Assembly: GCF_020523605.1 (NCBI RefSeq)
Contig: NZ_JAJAQI010000036.1
Coordinates: 1 to 63,115, forward strand
Origin: Roseicella aerolata
GTDB taxonomy: Bacteria > Pseudomonadota > Alphaproteobacteria > Acetobacterales > Acetobacteraceae
DNA length: 63,115 nucleotides
Direction: 5' to 3'
The position numbers were made by a program, and so were the translations under genes. How positions within the stretch are numbered: the first letter of the stretch is position 1; every line of letters begins with the position of its first letter. Positions 61,978-63,115 of the stretch are shown here, piece by piece. The notes beneath the pieces were generated by a model. That model saw only the letters and a list, made by a program, of their open reading frames with translations, ran no database searches and was not told the DNA's origin.

Positions 61978-62870
61978 GCGCACCGGAGCCGGTGACGGAG
62001 GATCTCCTCCGCGATATGCCCCTGCCCCGCCACCAGGAGGGCGAGGACAAGGACGAGCGCGGCCGCGTGCTGGTCGTGGCCGGCAGCGTCGAGGTGCCGG
62101 GCGGCGCGCTGCTCGCCGGCCTCGCCACGCTGCGCGCCGGCGCCGGCAAGGTCCGCATCGCCACCTGCCGCAGCGTCGCCATACCACTGGCCCTGGCGAT
62201 GCCGGAAGCGCGGGTGATCGGGCTGGAGGAGACCTCGGCGGGCGGCATCGCGCCGCAGGAGGCGGACAACCTGGCCACGCGCATGACGCAATGCGACGCG
62301 GCGCTGATCGGCCCCGGCATGGTGGACAGCCGCGCGGCCGCGGCGCTGACCGCGGCGGTCCTGGATCGCAGTGCCGATAACGGCGTGCCCGTCGTGCTCG
62401 ACGCCGCGGCGCTGCGGGGGCTGCGCGGCGGCCCGCCGCCCGGCCATGCCGGGCGGCTGGTCGTCACGCCGCATGCCGGGGAGATGGCGACGCTGCTCGG
62501 CATGGACCGGGAGGCGGTGCTGGCGGACCGGTTGGACGCCGCGCGCCGGGCGGCGGCCAAGCTGCAGGCGGTGGTGGTGATGAAGGGCGGCTGCAGCTTC
62601 ATCGTCTCGCCGGAAGGCCGGGCCTGGGCATCCGACCGCGGCAATGTGGGCCTCGCTACCTCCGGCTCGGGCGATACCCTCGCCGGCATCATCGCCGGCC
62701 TGCTCGCCCGTGGCGCGCCGCCGCTGGCGGCGACGCTCTGGGGGGTCTTCCTGCATGGGGAGGCGGGGGCCCGCCTCGCCCGGCGGCAGGGCCTGGTCGG
62801 CTATCTCGCGCGGGAATTGCTGGCGGAGGTGCCGCCGATCATGGCGGGGCTGGCGGCATCCAAGGCCTGA
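61974..62870 (+). CDS. nnrD: ADP/ATP-dependent NAD(P)HX dehydratase
   Basis: A 298-residue ribokinase-like dehydratase of the NnrD/CARKD family. It has the GRVLVVAGSVEVPGGALLAG start, ALIGPGM, VVLDAAAL, VVTPHAGEMATLLG and the nucleotide-site NVGLATSGSGDTLAGIIAGLLARG. It dehydrates the damaged hydrate of NADH/NADPH. The usual fused epimerase (NnrE) domain is absent, so the epimerase must be separate. Coupled to the phosphatase gene by ATGA. Confidence 0.93.
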   Translation: MSAPEPVTEDLLRDMPLPRHQEGEDKDERGRVLVVAGSVEVPGGALLAGLATLRAGAGKVRIATCRSVAIPLALAMPEARVIGLEETSAGGIAPQEADNLATRMTQCDAALIGPGMVDSRAAAALTAAVLDRSADNGVPVVLDAAALRGLRGGPPPGHAGRLVVTPHAGEMATLLGMDREAVLADRLDAARRAAAKLQAVVVMKGGCSFIVSPEGRAWASDRGNVGLATSGSGDTLAGIIAGLLARGAPPLAATLWGVFLHGEAGARLARRQGLVGYLARELLAEVPPIMAGLAASKA

Positions 62871-62892
62871 GCGGCACGCAGGCCTGTCTGCA

Positions 62893-62998
62893 CTACAGCG
62901 GATGGGCGTTCATATCTGAACGCCCATCCGCTGTGGTTCTTTGTTTTTCAGGCAGATTCAGGCTCCCAGGCGTTCACGCCCCGCAGCGATCTTCTCTA
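62893..62998 (-). repeat. REP-like intergenic repeat, copy B
   Basis: The first stem is CAGCGGATGGGCGTT (62896-62910) with AACGCCCATCCGCTG (62919-62933), 15 bp perfect, the same sequence as copy A with a different loop. The spacer has GATTCAGGC in place of GAGTCACGC. The second hairpin (around CCCAGGCGTTCACGCCCC) is decayed. It ends CTA at 62996-62998, a few bases before the stop codon of the transposase fragment. The first hairpin may also act as terminator for nnrD. Confidence 0.78.
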
Positions 62999-63003
62999 GA
63001 CCT

Positions 63004-63115
63004 TTATTGCCCTGACTGTGCATAGCCGCAGTGTTGGAAGTAGGCGGCGCACTCGCTCGGACTGAAGCGGTCGAGGAGACTGCCGATGGTATCCCAGAGG
63101 GTGCCGACGGTCCTG
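63004..63115 (-). CDS. C-terminus of an IS630-family transposase (continues beyond the window)
   Basis: On the minus strand the last 36 codons end in TAA and read ...RTVGTLWDTIGSLLDRF then SPSECAAYFQHCGYAQSGQ. This is the typical end of IS630-type DDE transposases (a W-x-x-I-G helix and ECxxYxxxxGY). The element inserts at TA, and CTAG lies just before its end next to the REP-like repeat. The rest of the insertion sequence is outside the window. Confidence 0.82.
   Translation of the reverse strand, partial: RTVGTLWDTIGSLLDRFSPSECAAYFQHCGYAQSGQ

Overview
The window is high-GC DNA from an alphaproteobacterium. The best guess is Acetobacteraceae (Roseomonas-like). This is an inference from the GC-rich codon usage, solitary Bug-type (tripartite tricarboxylate) solute receptors, the leucyl-transferase Bpt, a DUF3141 PHA-synthase-like protein, and the recO/parC neighbourhood. 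No rRNA, tRNA or CRISPR was seen.

Layout. 1-2.8 kb is an accessory patch of lower GC: the tail of an unknown protein, a stand-alone ScoMcrA-like head domain, and a tyrosine integrase. 3.1-8.4 kb holds a small membrane protein, a zinc alcohol dehydrogenase, a penicillin-acylase-family hydrolase, bpt and a DUF202 protein. 8.5-13 kb is information processing: parC, a secreted protein and recO on the minus strand, with greB diverging. 13-22 kb is metabolic: an apparently circularly permuted ROK protein, an alpha/beta hydrolase, two Bug receptors, an amidohydrolase, a di-heme peroxidase and a CoA-transferase. 21.8-26.5 kb has a KGG stress protein, DUF6489, a TonB-like protein and DUF3141.

Surface polysaccharide occupies two blocks. 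26.8-33.5 kb encodes an ABC-type capsule exporter on the minus strand (lipoprotein, kpsM, kpsT, kpsE, kpsD, ended by a strong terminator) and a divergent kpsC-like Kdo transferase. 38.8-45.9 kb is a tightly coupled plus-strand operon: an ExoY-like initiating transferase, a Wzx-like flippase, four glycosyltransferases and a YdcF-like protein. Between them lie an amidase with its DUF4089 (AtzG-like) partner, a Met/Gly-rich secreted protein, a CoA-transferase/HMG-CoA-lyase pair and a 45-residue membrane protein.

45.9-56.8 kb reads as an envelope-stress and efflux block: ECF sigma factor, probable anti-sigma factor, Spy/ZraP-like periplasmic protein (apparently a CTG start), then a NodT-type outer-membrane channel, an adaptor and two RND pumps (MdtABC-like). 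56.8-62.9 kb has MmgE/PrpD, MOSC, patatin, SDR, histidine-phosphatase and NAD(P)HX-dehydratase genes. The window ends in the C-terminus of an IS630-type transposase.

The most unusual signals are the ROK protein with permuted motif order, a family of REP-like repeats that abut or contain the stop codons of minus-strand genes, the orphan McrA-like head domain, and the exopolysaccharide-operon leader with two-turn direct repeats and a hairpin.
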